From the NCBI RefSeq assembly GCF_028475105.1, contig NZ_CP116936.1:1798001-1862000 (forward strand): 64,000 nt of DNA, read 5' to 3'. The stretch comes from Micromonospora sp. LH3U1 (GTDB lineage Bacteria; Actinomycetota; Actinomycetes; Mycobacteriales; Micromonosporaceae). Made by a program: the position numbers and the translations under genes. The stretch's first letter is position 1, and every line of letters begins with the position of its first letter. Under the pieces are notes generated by a model. That model searched no databases and had not been told where the DNA came from. It saw only the letters and a list, made by a program, of their open reading frames with translations. This document shows, in pieces, positions 10,926 through 18,965 of the stretch.

Positions 10926-11432
10926 TCACTCCACGAGGTCGTCGGCGAGCAAATCCATCAGCAGGCCGTCGTGCCAACGCCCGTCGGCGCCGCGCTCGTA
11001 GCGGCGCAGCACGCCCACCGGCCGGAAACCCACCTTGGCGTACGCCCGGATGGCGGCGCTGTTCGCCGCGGCCGGGTCGATGGTGAACCGGTGGTGGCCG
11101 TACTCGTCGATCAGGTGCCGGGCCAGGGTGCGGATGGCGTCACCGCCGAGGCCGGCACCTCGCACCGCCGGGTCGAGGAAGACGTCCATGCTGGCGTGCC
11201 GGTAGTCCGGGTCGGGCTCGGCGTGCCACTGGATGGCGCCGACCACCCGGCCGTCGTGCTCGATCGCGTACAGGTGCAGGTCGTCGTCGCCCAGGTCGGC
11301 GCGGACGGAGTCGGCCAGGTCGTCGCCGCCGCGCCACCACCGACGTACCTCCGGGTCGGCCCGGATCGCCGCGAGGACGGGTACGTCGTCGACCGTCGCC
11401 GGTCGCAGTGTCACCGCCCGCCCGCGCAGCAC
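10926..11432 (-). CDS. GNAT N-acetyltransferase, AAC(6')-like
   Basis: A 168-residue protein starting at GTG 11432, 4 bp after the bsaP stop, so it is the third gene of the bioB-bsaP operon. It has the GNAT core: VTLRPATVDDVPVLAAI, the central strand HASMDVFLDPAVRGAGLGGDAI with the acetyl-CoA loop RGAGLG, and the closing NSAAIRAYAKVGFRPVGVLRRYE. The pattern WWRG...HLYAIEHDGRVVGAIQW resembles aminoglycoside 6'-acetyltransferases and the siderophore/protein acetyltransferases related to them. No substrate is implied by the biotin neighbours. Confidence 0.8.
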   Translation of the reverse strand: MLRGRAVTLRPATVDDVPVLAAIRADPEVRRWWRGGDDLADSVRADLGDDDLHLYAIEHDGRVVGAIQWHAEPDPDYRHASMDVFLDPAVRGAGLGGDAIRTLARHLIDEYGHHRFTIDPAAANSAAIRAYAKVGFRPVGVLRRYERGADGRWHDGLLMDLLADDLVE

Positions 11433-11436
11433 CGGC

Positions 11437-11637
11437 TCAGCCCCGGATCTCGCCGTGCTCGACGCAGACCGCCGACCAGCCCACCGGCAGCACCTGCACC
11501 TTCATCCGGCGCCGGCACTGGTGGCAGAACCGGGGCGGCTCCAACTGGCGAGCCGACGCGCAGGCCGCGTGGGTGGCGGCCGTCGCCGACTCACCACACC
11601 GGTCGCACCACAGCTCGGTCGTCGTCATGGTCGTCAC
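11437..11637 (-). CDS. bsaP: biotin synthase auxiliary protein BsaP
   Basis: A 66-residue cysteine-rich protein. Its GTG start (11637) overlaps the bioB stop as GTGA, showing translational coupling. Two CxxC motifs, LWCDRCGES and FCHQCRRR, plus lone Cys residues (AAC, AVC) suggest an iron-sulfur or zinc site. Actinobacterial biotin synthases of this type are known to need a small partner encoded next to bioB (Rv1590 of Mycobacterium tuberculosis), thought to help supply or rebuild the cluster sacrificed as the sulfur donor. Size, cysteines and position fit that family. ATG 11628 is an alternative start. Confidence 0.8.
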   Translation of the reverse strand: MTTMTTTELWCDRCGESATAATHAACASARQLEPPRFCHQCRRRMKVQVLPVGWSAVCVEHGEIRG

Positions 11638-12629
11638 AGCGTGGCGGAGAGGGCCTTGACCGGCATCTTCAGCTCGACCAGCAGGTCCAGGTCGGCGGTC
11701 GCCGGTCGACCCAGCGTGGTCAGGTAGTTGCCGACGATCACCGCGTTGATGCCGCCGAGCAGACCCTCGCGGGTGCCCAGGTCACCGAGGGTGATCTCCC
11801 GGCCGCCCGCGTACCGCAGGATGGTGCGCGGCATGGCCAGCCGGAACGCGGCGATGGCCCGCAGCGCGTCCTTGCCCTCCACCACCGGCTGGTCGCCCAG
11901 CGGCGTGCCGGGCCGGGGGTTGAGGAAGTTGAGTGGCACCTCGTGCGGGTTGAGCTCGGCGAGCTGCGCGGCGAACTCCGCCCGCTGCTCGATGGTCTCG
12001 CCGAGGCCGAGGATGCCGCCGCAGCACACCTCCATGCCGGAGTCGCGGACCATCCGCAGCGTCTCCCAGCGCTCCTCCCAGGAATGCGTGGTGACCACGT
12101 TCGGGAAGTGCGACCGGCAGGTCTCGAGGTTGTGGTTGTAGCGGTGCACGCCCATGTCGACCAGGTCGTCGACCTGCTCCTGGGTGAGCATGCCCAGCGA
12201 CGCGGCGACCTGGATGTCGACCTCCGCCTTGATGGCGGCGACGCCCTCGCGCATCTGCTTCATGAGCCGGGCGTCCGGGCCGCGCACCGCGGCGACGATG
12301 CAGAACTCGGTCGCCCCGGTCTTGGCGGTCTGCTTCGCCGCCTCGACCAGCGACGGGATGTCCAGCCAGACCGAGCGCACCGGGGAGGTGAACAGACCGG
12401 ACTGGGAGCAGAAGTGGCAGTCTTCCGGGCAGCCGCCGGTCTTGAGCGAGACGATTCCCTCGACCTCGACCTCCGGGCCGCACCAGCGCATCCGCACGTC
12501 GTGGGCGAGCTGCAGGGCGGCGGGCAGGTGCTCGTCGGGCAGGTTGAGCACGGCGAGGATGCCGGCCTGGTCGAGGCCGACACCGTCACCCAGGACCTGG
12601 GTCCGGGCCTGGTCGAGGATCTCTGGCAT
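11634..12629 (-). CDS. bioB: biotin synthase
   Basis: A 331-residue radical-SAM enzyme starting at ATG 12629. It inserts sulfur into dethiobiotin to make biotin. The radical-SAM cluster motif is [14 protein letters not shown], followed by residues typical of Bio[40 protein letters not shown] and [15 protein letters not shown], the last near the [2Fe-2S] Arg. The length is normal. It forms an operon with bsaP and a GNAT gene and is divergent from bioF across 158 bp. I saw no BirA or BioQ-type palindrome in that gap. No bioA is in the window. Confidence 0.96.
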   Translation of the reverse strand: MPEILDQARTQVLGDGVGLDQAGILAVLNLPDEHLPAALQLAHDVRMRWCGPEVEVEGIVSLKTGGCPEDCHFCSQSGLFTSPVRSVWLDIPSLVEAAKQTAKTGATEFCIVAAVRGPDARLMKQMREGVAAIKAEVDIQVAASLGMLTQEQVDDLVDMGVHRYNHNLETCRSHFPNVVTTHSWEERWETLRMVRDSGMEVCCGGILGLGETIEQRAEFAAQLAELNPHEVPLNFLNPRPGTPLGDQPVVEGKDALRAIAAFRLAMPRTILRYAGGREITLGDLGTREGLLGGINAVIVGNYLTTLGRPATADLDLLVELKMPVKALSATL

Positions 12630-12787
12630 GGCTCGTACCCTACAAGGCCCCTCGATCAGCCGGAATGACCTGGCAGCCCGTCGACCCCCCTCGCACCGAG
12701 TGGATCCGTCGGGCCGATGGTGGCGGGTGGTAATTTCGCCCGGCAGGTGTCGGGCTGACCGGCGCGGACAGCGGTGAAGGGGTGACG

Positions 12788-13924
12788 GTGGCGGATTGGC
12801 TGGCGGCGCTCGACCGCCGCGCGGATTTGCGGGCGAAGGCCGGGCTGACCCGGCGACTGCACCCGCGTCCGGCCGACGACGGGATGACCGATCTGGCCGG
12901 CAACGACTACCTCGGCCTGGCCACTCACCCGGAGGTCACCGCCGCGGCCATGGCGGCACTGTCGGCGTACGGGCTGGGGGCGACCGGGTCGCGCCTGGTG
13001 CGTGGTTCCACGGACGCCCACCAGGCGTTGGAGGTCGAGCTGGCGCAGTGGCTGGGCACCGACCGTGCCCTCGTCTTCTCCTCCGGCTACCTGGCCAACC
13101 TCGGTGCGCTGCGGGCGCTCGTCCAACCTCGCACGCTGCTCGTCTCCGACGCGCACAACCACGCGTCCCTGATCGACGGCTGCCGCATCTCCGGTGCGGA
13201 GACGGTGGTCACCCCGCACGCCGACGTGGACGCGGTCGCCGCCGCGCTCGTGGCCGCTCCGGGCCGTCCGGCGGTGGTGGTGACCGAGTCGGTCTTCTCG
13301 GTCGACGGTGACCTCGCCCCGCTGGCCCGTCTGCACGCGGTGGCCCGCCGCCACGGCGCGCTGCTGCTGGTCGACGACGCGCACGCGCTCGGTGTGACCG
13401 GTCCGGCCGGCGCGGGCGCGGTGGCCGCCGCCGGGCTGGCCGGCGAACCGGACGTGGTGGTCACCGCCACCCTGTCCAAGGCGCTCGGTGGTGCCGGTGG
13501 AGTGGTCGCCGGCCCGGCTGAGTTCGTCCGGCATCTGGTCGAGACCGGGCGCACGTTCATCTTCGACACGGCGCTGCCACCGGCGGTCGCCGCCGGTGTG
13601 CACGCCGCGCTGCGGCTGGCCCGGGTCGGCGACGACCTGCGCTCGGAGCTGTCCGACCGGGTGGGGTTGGCGGTCGGCCGACTGCGCGCCGCCGGGCTGA
13701 CCGTCTCCGCGCCGGACGCGGCGGTGATCTCGGTGACGGCCCCGGGGCCGGAGGCGGCGACGGCCTGGGCCGCCGACTGCCGGGACCGGGGCGTCGCGGT
13801 GGGCTGTTTCCGGCCGCCCTCCACCCCGGACAACCGCTCCCGCCTGCGGCTCACGGTCAGCGCCGGGGTGCCCCGGGCGGCGTTCGAGCGGGCCCTGGAC
13901 GTCATCGTCGAGTGTGCGCCGTGA
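12788..13924 (+). CDS. bioF: 8-amino-7-oxononanoate synthase
   Basis: A 378-residue PLP enzyme that joins pimeloyl-ACP/CoA and alanine in the first step of biotin ring assembly. The start is placed at GTG 12788 because GAAGG (12778-12782) is correctly spaced for it; GTG 12782 is also in frame. Family signs are [43 protein letters not shown], the cofactor Asp/His in [13 protein letters not shown], and the Schiff-base Lys in [10 protein letters not shown] (about residue 231). The stop overlaps the first of three 59-bp tandem repeats that lead into bioD. Confidence 0.95.
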   Translation: MADWLAALDRRADLRAKAGLTRRLHPRPADDGMTDLAGNDYLGLATHPEVTAAAMAALSAYGLGATGSRLVRGSTDAHQALEVELAQWLGTDRALVFSSGYLANLGALRALVQPRTLLVSDAHNHASLIDGCRISGAETVVTPHADVDAVAAALVAAPGRPAVVVTESVFSVDGDLAPLARLHAVARRHGALLLVDDAHALGVTGPAGAGAVAAAGLAGEPDVVVTATLSKALGGAGGVVAGPAEFVRHLVETGRTFIFDTALPPAVAAGVHAALRLARVGDDLRSELSDRVGLAVGRLRAAGLTVSAPDAAVISVTAPGPEAATAWAADCRDRGVAVGCFRPPSTPDNRSRLRLTVSAGVPRAAFERALDVIVECAP

Positions 13925-14097
13925 GCGCGAGGAGTGAGCCGGTTTTGCGAGCCCCGCAGTCGCGAGCCGAGGTGGTGTTGTGAGCGCGAGGAGTGAGCCG
14001 GTTTTGCGAGCCCCGCAGTCGCGAGCCGAGGTGGTGTTGTGAGCGCGAGGAGTGAGCCGGTTTTGCGAGCCCCGCAGTCGCGAGCCGAGGTAGCGCC
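13921..14097 (+). repeat. three tandem 59-bp repeats between bioF and bioD
   Basis: Copies at 13921-13979, 13980-14038 and 14039-14097, the first two identical and the third differing only in its last few bases. Each unit starts with GTGAGCGCGAGGAGTGAGCC, carries TTTTGCGAGCC and ends near CGAGGTGGTGTT. The first copy overlaps the bioF stop as GTGA and the last runs straight into the bioD GTG. Each unit contains a GAGGAG-like ribosome site and its own GTG. There are no spacers, so it is not a CRISPR array. Confidence 0.95.
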
Positions 14098-14823
14098 GTG
14101 AGTGGGTGGGAGGGGCCGGTTCTGGTTACCGGGACCGACACCGAGGTCGGCAAGACGGTGGTGACCGCGGCGATCGCGGCCGCCGCGCAGGCTGCCGGGT
14201 TGCGGGTGGCCGTGGTCAAACCGGGCCAGACCGGTACGGCCGGCGGTGAGCCCGGCGACGTGGACGTGGTCAACCGGCTGGCTGCCCCGCTGACCGGCCG
14301 GACCCTGGCCAGTTATCCGGACCCGCTCGCCCCGCTGGCCGCGGCCAGGGTCGCCGACCTGCCGCCGTTGGAGTTGTACGCGGCGGTGGACGCCGTCCGT
14401 GACGAGGCGGACAAGCACGACCTGGTGTTGATCGAGGGCGCGGGTGGGTTGCTGGTTCCGATGGGGCTGCGTCCGTCGGGTGAGCTGTGGACGATGGCCG
14501 ACCTGGCGGTGTCGCTCGGCGCACCCGCGGTGGTGGTCGCCCGCGCCGGGTTGGGCACGCTCAACCACACCGCGTTGACCCTGGAGGCACTCGACCGGCG
14601 TGCCGTGCCGGCCGGCGTGGTGATCGGCGCGTGGCCGACCAGACCGGAGCTGGTGCACTGGACCAATCTCACCGATCTGGTGCCGAACCTGCTCGGCGCG
14701 TTGCCCGACGGCGCCGGCGCGATGGACCCCGGTGTGTTCCGGCGCTCCGCGCCGGGTTGGCTCACTCCGGCCCTGCACGGTGTGCTCGACGACTGGCGGG
14801 TCTGGGCCGAGGAGAGCGGCTGA
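14098..14823 (+). CDS. bioD: ATP-dependent dethiobiotin synthetase
   Basis: A 241-residue protein starting at GTG 14098 directly after the third 59-bp repeat. It closes the ureido ring of dethiobiotin using CO2 and ATP. The P-loop is VTGTDTEVGKTVVTAA, followed by the catalytic Lys strand RVAVVKPGQTG, the Asp/Thr switch region and the ATP-site motif DLVLIEGAGGLLVP. The length is normal. The repeats between it and bioF may alter coupling of translation. With bioF and bioB it gives three of the four late biotin genes; bioA is elsewhere. Confidence 0.95.
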   Translation: MSGWEGPVLVTGTDTEVGKTVVTAAIAAAAQAAGLRVAVVKPGQTGTAGGEPGDVDVVNRLAAPLTGRTLASYPDPLAPLAAARVADLPPLELYAAVDAVRDEADKHDLVLIEGAGGLLVPMGLRPSGELWTMADLAVSLGAPAVVVARAGLGTLNHTALTLEALDRRAVPAGVVIGAWPTRPELVHWTNLTDLVPNLLGALPDGAGAMDPGVFRRSAPGWLTPALHGVLDDWRVWAEESG

Positions 14824-14830
14824 ACACCTG

Positions 14831-14842
14831 ACTTTCGTCGGT
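14831..14842. promoter_or_regulatory. TGACTTTCGTCG motif upstream of the histidine kinase
   Basis: This is the same 12-mer, one base different, as the perfect palindrome TGACTTTCGTCA at 18933-18944 before the ABC exporter. Such TGAC-N4-GTCA sites suit dimeric NarL/LuxR-type response regulators. It suggests the kinase-regulator pair controls both itself and the exporter. Confidence 0.5.
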
Positions 14843-14877
14843 GTCCGCGCAGGTCGAGCGTGGGTAGCCTGACCGCC

Positions 14878-16458
14878 GTGCGGATCCTCGACTCCTCGCC
14901 GCAAGGTCGGTGGGACCGGCGGCGTCGCCTGCTGTTGGACGCGCTGCTCTGGGCGGTGGTTGCCGCCCCGGTCGGCTACGCCGAGGTCACCCCGCCCTAT
15001 TCGCGGTACGCGTTGCCGCTGCTGGTCGGCAAGCTGTTGCTGCTTGGCGCGGCGGTGGTGGTGGCGCGTCGAGGCGGACCGTTGGTCGCCCTCGTGCTGG
15101 TGGTGCTCGGTTCGGTTGTCGATGGCAACTTCGTGTTCGCCATCCCGGTCTTCAGCTACCTCGCTGGGCGGCGCAGCGCCAGCGCGGGCCCGGCGGCCGT
15201 GGTCTTCGTCTTGATCGCGGCCGGCGGCACGGCGCTCAATCTGGGGCTGCTCGGCACCGGGCCGGCCACCTGGTTCCTGCTCGCCTCGGTGCTGCTCTTC
15301 GCCGCGGTGTTCCCCTGGTTGGTCGGCCGGTACCGGCGACAGCAGCAGGAGTTGGCCGACGCCGGTCGCCGGCACGTCGATGCGCTGACCCGCGAGGAGC
15401 GCGGTGCCGCCGAGCGGATCCGGCTGCGGGAACGGGCCCGGATCGCCGGTGAGATGCATGACTCGCTCGGTCACGACCTCAGCCTGATCGCGTTGCGGGC
15501 CGCCGCTCTGGAGGTCGCCGCGGACCTCGACGACCGGCACCGGGCGGCGGCGGGGGAGTTGCGGGCCAGCGTATCCGCCGCCACCGAGCGACTACACGAG
15601 ATCATCGGGGTGCTCCGTGAGGAGGGTGGCGCGTCGGTGCGTCCAAGCGGGGAGACCGTCGCGGACCTGGTCGACGGTGCCCGGGAGGCCGGCATGGCGG
15701 TACGGATGGACGCTGCCCCGGCGGTCGCGGAGCTACCGGCGATGACCGACCACGCGGCCCACCGGATCGTCCGTGAGGCGCTGACCAACGCCGCCCGGTA
15801 CGCGCCGGGCGCCCCGGTCGACGTGCGCCTCACCCGCGACGGTGACCGGGTCGAGGTGACCGTCGTCAACGGTGCTCCGCCGGCGGGGCCGCTGCCCGCC
15901 CCGCCGTCGCAGGGCAGCGGGCTGCTCGCACTCGCCGAACGGGTCCGCCTCGCCGGTGGGACGCTCGATGCCGGCCCTCGCGCCGACGGTGGTTTCGCCG
16001 TACGGGCGGCGTTGCCGGCCACCGCGCCGCCGTTGGAGGCGATCGGGTCGGCGGGCCCTGGGTTGGGCCGAGCGCCACGGTCCGGCGGCGGTGAGTCCGG
16101 TCCGATGGAGCGGCCCGTGGACGCGGAGCGGCGGCTGCACGACGCCCGCCGACGAGTCCGGCGCAGTCTGCTCGTGGCGCTCGTGGCGCCGGCCGGCTTC
16201 GCTCTGGTGCTCTCCTTCGTCTACTACCCGGTGGCTACCGCCGGGACGGTGCTGGACCGGGCCACGTTCGACCAGATGCGCGTCGGCACGCTCCGGTCGG
16301 AGCTGACCGGGCTGCCCCGGCGACAGGTGGAACGGCCCACGGCGGTGGACCGGGACGACTGCGAGTACTACACCGACGGCAACTTCCCCCTCGCGGAGCC
16401 GACCTGGCAGCTTTGCTTCACCGATGGCCGGTTGGCCAGCAAGGAGTGGATCGCGTAG
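14878..16458 (+). CDS. two-component sensor histidine kinase (HisKA_3) with extra C-terminal extracytoplasmic domain
   Basis: A 526-residue protein. The start is put at GTG 14878 because TAGCCT ends 7 nt before it, a leaderless arrangement; GTG 14860 is also in frame. Residues about 15-155 hold several membrane helices (LLLDALLWAVVAAPVGYAE and following). The dimerisation/phospho-His box is ARIAGEMHDSLGHDLSLIAL, and the ATPase domain runs to about residue 380 (ALTNAARYAPG, SQGSGLLALAERV). Unusually, the chain continues with a further membrane helix (SLLVALVAPAGFALVLSFVYY) and about 75 outside residues with two cysteines (DDCEYYTDGN, WQLCFTDG) that resemble a BamE-like domain. It overlaps its response regulator by one base. 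Confidence 0.88.
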   Translation: MRILDSSPQGRWDRRRRLLLDALLWAVVAAPVGYAEVTPPYSRYALPLLVGKLLLLGAAVVVARRGGPLVALVLVVLGSVVDGNFVFAIPVFSYLAGRRSASAGPAAVVFVLIAAGGTALNLGLLGTGPATWFLLASVLLFAAVFPWLVGRYRRQQQELADAGRRHVDALTREERGAAERIRLRERARIAGEMHDSLGHDLSLIALRAAALEVAADLDDRHRAAAGELRASVSAATERLHEIIGVLREEGGASVRPSGETVADLVDGAREAGMAVRMDAAPAVAELPAMTDHAAHRIVREALTNAARYAPGAPVDVRLTRDGDRVEVTVVNGAPPAGPLPAPPSQGSGLLALAERVRLAGGTLDAGPRADGGFAVRAALPATAPPLEAIGSAGPGLGRAPRSGGGESGPMERPVDAERRLHDARRRVRRSLLVALVAPAGFALVLSFVYYPVATAGTVLDRATFDQMRVGTLRSELTGLPRRQVERPTAVDRDDCEYYTDGNFPLAEPTWQLCFTDGRLASKEWIA

Positions 16459-17135
16459 TGAACACCGATACGGCCGGGGCGCCACCGGTCCGCGTGGTCC
16501 TGGCTGACGACGAGGCGATGATCCGGGCCGGCGTCCAAGCCATCCTCGCCACCGATCCCGGCATCGAGGTGGTCGCCGAGGCCGGTGACGGACGCGCGGC
16601 GGTGGAGCTGGTCCGTGCGCACCGTCCTCGGGTCGCGCTGCTGGACATCCGGATGCCGCGACTGGACGGGTTGGCTGCCGCCGCCGAGATCCGCCGGGTC
16701 GTGCCGGAGACCGCGACGATCATGCTGACCACGTTCGGCGAGGACGACCACGTGGCTCGGGCACTCGGGCACGGCGCCAGCGGGTTCCTGCTCAAGGCCG
16801 GCGATCCGCGTGAGTTGCTCGCCGGTGTGCACGCCGTCGCCGACGGCGGCGCGTACCTGTCGCCGAGGGTGGCCCGCCGGGTGATCGAGTTGGGCGCCGG
16901 GCGGTTGGCTCGCCGGCCTGCCGCCCGGGACCGTACGGCGGGGCTGACCGAGCGCGAACGGGAGGTGCTCGCCCTGGTCGGGGCGGGGCTGTCCAACGCC
17001 GAGATCGCCCGCCGACTGCACCTGGTGGAGGGCACCGTGAAGAGCTACCTGACCAGCATCTTCACCCGGCTGGACGTGCGCAACCGGGTGCAGGCGGCGA
17101 TCCTCGCGTACGAGGCGGGGCTGGTCGACGGCTGA
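16458..17135 (+). CDS. NarL/LuxR-family response regulator
   Basis: A 225-residue protein starting at GTG 16458, which overlaps the kinase TAG; AAGGAG at 16441 serves as ribosome site. The receiver domain has the acidic pair VVLADDEAM, the phospho-acceptor Asp63 (VALLDIRMPRLDG), the Thr switch (IMLTTFGEDD) and the Lys (GFLLKAGDPRE). The C-terminal LuxR HTH is complete (GLTEREREVLALVGAGLSNA, HLVEGTVKSYLTSIF). This is the DesR/LiaR class that pairs with HisKA_3 kinases and often controls a nearby ABC transporter, as here. Confidence 0.92.
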   Translation: MNTDTAGAPPVRVVLADDEAMIRAGVQAILATDPGIEVVAEAGDGRAAVELVRAHRPRVALLDIRMPRLDGLAAAAEIRRVVPETATIMLTTFGEDDHVARALGHGASGFLLKAGDPRELLAGVHAVADGGAYLSPRVARRVIELGAGRLARRPAARDRTAGLTEREREVLALVGAGLSNAEIARRLHLVEGTVKSYLTSIFTRLDVRNRVQAAILAYEAGLVDG

Positions 17136-17163
17136 GCGGGGGCCTGCACGGCCCCCGCTCAGC
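17131..17163. terminator. bidirectional terminator between response regulator and ABC permease
   Basis: A perfect 14-bp stem, GCTGAGCGGGGGCC with GGCCCCCGCTCAGC, has a TGCAC loop. The left arm includes the regulator's stop codon and the right arm ends 10 bp before the convergent permease stop. There is no T-run, as is common in high-GC actinobacteria. Confidence 0.8.
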
Positions 17164-17172
17164 CCGCACGAC

Positions 17173-17943
17173 TTACGCGTCCCGACGGCGTAGCGCGGCC
17201 CGACCCAGCAGCAGCGCGGCGCCGGCCCATCCGGCGAGCAGGAGCAGCCCGACCAGGCTCGGGTACGGCTCGGTGTCGCCGGCCAGGAAGTGTCCGCCGG
17301 CCACGCCGGGGAACACGTCGGCGATCCGGTTCAGCACCTCGATGTCCGGCTCCTGAAGTGACAGCGGCACGATCATCAGGGTGGCGAGGAGCACGGTGAT
17401 CGTGAGCACCGCACTACGCAGCGTGGCGCCGAGGCCCAGGGCGAGCACGCCGACCAGCGCCAGGTAGGTCGCCACCGCCACGATGTCGCCGATCGTGCCG
17501 GCGGCCGGGGCGCTGCCCCACTCGCCGAGTACCGGCCGGGCGACCAGGGCGCCGACGCCGCCGAGCAGCAGCCCGAGGGCGAAGGTGACGGCACCGGCGA
17601 CCACGGCCTTGGCCAGCAGCACACGACCGCGCGACGGGGTGCACTGCAGCGTGCTCCGGATGGTGCCGCTGGTGAACTCGGCGGTGATCGCCATCAGACC
17701 CAGCGCCAGCACCACGTACTGGGTCAGCTCGACCGAGTCGATCAGCACGCTGCCGACGGTGACGATCCCTCGGTCGTCGACCGGGTCGTCGTTGGTGTTG
17801 TCGTTGGCGGCGTAGATGGCCAGCTGGCCGGCGCTCGCGGCCATCACCAGCAGACCGGCCAGCGCCGTCCACCAGGTGCTCCGCACCGAGGAGAGCTTGG
17901 TCCACTCGGCGGCCACCGCGCCACCACGATTGTTGGTGCTCAT
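17173..17943 (-). CDS. ABC-2 type transporter permease
   Basis: A 256-residue protein starting at ATG 17943, which overlaps the ATPase gene's stop as ATGA. It has six hydrophobic segments, starting with WWTALAGLLVMAASAGQLAIY and then VVLALGLMAITAEFTSGTIRS, whose EFTSGTIRSTL phrase is the hallmark of ABC-2 permeases beside a cytoplasmic coupling helix. It works with the upstream ATPase as an exporter, probably of a lipid, peptide or antibiotic. The pair is probably controlled by the neighbouring two-component system. Confidence 0.88.
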   Translation of the reverse strand: MSTNNRGGAVAAEWTKLSSVRSTWWTALAGLLVMAASAGQLAIYAANDNTNDDPVDDRGIVTVGSVLIDSVELTQYVVLALGLMAITAEFTSGTIRSTLQCTPSRGRVLLAKAVVAGAVTFALGLLLGGVGALVARPVLGEWGSAPAAGTIGDIVAVATYLALVGVLALGLGATLRSAVLTITVLLATLMIVPLSLQEPDIEVLNRIADVFPGVAGGHFLAGDTEPYPSLVGLLLLAGWAGAALLLGRAALRRRDA

Positions 17944-18872
17944 CGTGCCCCACCTTCGGTCGCGCCACCCGCGTACTCGACGCTGTCGGCGGTCAGCTCC
18001 ATGAACGCCTGCTCCAGCGACGCGCCGTGCGGGCTCAGCTCGTGCAGTCGTACCCCCAGCTCGTACGCCAGGTCCCCGACCCGGTCCGCGGTGGTGCCGG
18101 TGACGGTCAGCTCGTTCCGGTCGGCCGCCTCGACGGTCGCGCCGGCGGCCGTGAGGCGCGCGGCGAGGGTGGCCAGCCCGTCCGGGTGCGGGCTGCGGAC
18201 CCGAACCGCGACCGTGCTGCCGGCGATCACGTCGTCGATCGGCGCGTCGGCGAGCAGTCGTCCCCGGCCGATCACCACGAGCTGGTCGGCGGTGAGCTGC
18301 ATCTCGCTCATCAGGTGGCTGGAGACGAAGACCGTCCGTCCCTGGTCGGCCAGCGAGCGCATCAGCTGCCGTACCCAGCGCACGCCGTCCGGGTCGAGGC
18401 CGTTCACCGGTTCGTCGAACATCAGCACCGGCGGGTCGCCGAGCAGCGCGCCGGCGATGCCGAGCCGCTGGCCCATGCCGAGGGAGAGGGTTCGCCCCGC
18501 TTTGCTGGCGGCTCGCCCGTCCAGCCCGACGGTGTCCAGTACCTCGTCGACTCGCTGGGTGGGGATGCCGTTGCTGCGGGCCATGGCCAACAGGTGCGCC
18601 CGGCCGGACCGGGCCGGGTGGATGGCCCGGGCGTCGAGCAGCGCACCCACCTCGTGCAGCGGCCGGCGCAGCTCCCGGTACGCCCGCCCACCGACGAGAG
18701 CCTGCCCGGCGGTGGGGCGGTCCAGCCCGAGGATCATCCGCATGGTGGTGGACTTGCCGGCGCCGTTGGGGCCGAGAAAGCCGGTGACCCGGCCGGGCGC
18801 GATGTCGACGGTCAACGCGTCGACCGCGACGGTCGCCCCGAACCGTTTCGTCAACCCACGTAAAGTGATCAT
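17940..18872 (-). CDS. ABC transporter ATP-binding protein (drug/peptide export type)
   Basis: A 310-residue ATPase starting at ATG 18872. Walker A is FLGPNGAGKSTTMRM, the signature LSLGMGQRLGIAGALL, Walker B PVLMFDEPVNGLDPDG, and the switch His sits in VSSHLMSEMQL. The C-terminal about 90 residues (IDDVIAGSTVAVRVRSPHP onward) are the accessory domain typical of the DrrA/BcrA class. Its gene starts 60 bp from the TGACTTTCGTCA palindrome, fitting control by the adjacent NarL-type regulator. It is coupled to the permease by a 4-bp overlap. Confidence 0.92.
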   Translation of the reverse strand: MITLRGLTKRFGATVAVDALTVDIAPGRVTGFLGPNGAGKSTTMRMILGLDRPTAGQALVGGRAYRELRRPLHEVGALLDARAIHPARSGRAHLLAMARSNGIPTQRVDEVLDTVGLDGRAASKAGRTLSLGMGQRLGIAGALLGDPPVLMFDEPVNGLDPDGVRWVRQLMRSLADQGRTVFVSSHLMSEMQLTADQLVVIGRGRLLADAPIDDVIAGSTVAVRVRSPHPDGLATLAARLTAAGATVEAADRNELTVTGTTADRVGDLAYELGVRLHELSPHGASLEQAFMELTADSVEYAGGATEGGAR

Positions 18873-18932
18873 GCGCTGACGCTAGGCGCGCGGGCCGCTG
18901 CTCCACTGCGCCCGATCGGCACCACCCGACCC

Positions 18933-18965
18933 TGACTTTCGTCATGCCCGTGACAGGAAAGTCAC
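18933..18965. promoter_or_regulatory. double palindrome upstream of the ABC exporter
   Basis: TGACTTTCGTCA (18933-18944) is a perfect TGAC-N4-GTCA palindrome. GTGAC-AGGAAA-GTCAC (18950-18965) follows at once. Both lie 60-95 bp before the ATPase start on the opposite strand. The first motif recurs before the two-component operon at 14831. This is a probable response-regulator binding region. Confidence 0.6.

Noticed and set aside
12630..12787. BirA/BioQ operator between bioB and bioF
   Set aside because: I looked for a palindrome resembling known biotin operators and found none convincing.
13921..14097. Tandem repeats as a CRISPR array
   Set aside because: The 59-bp units are directly abutting, with no spacers and no cas genes nearby.
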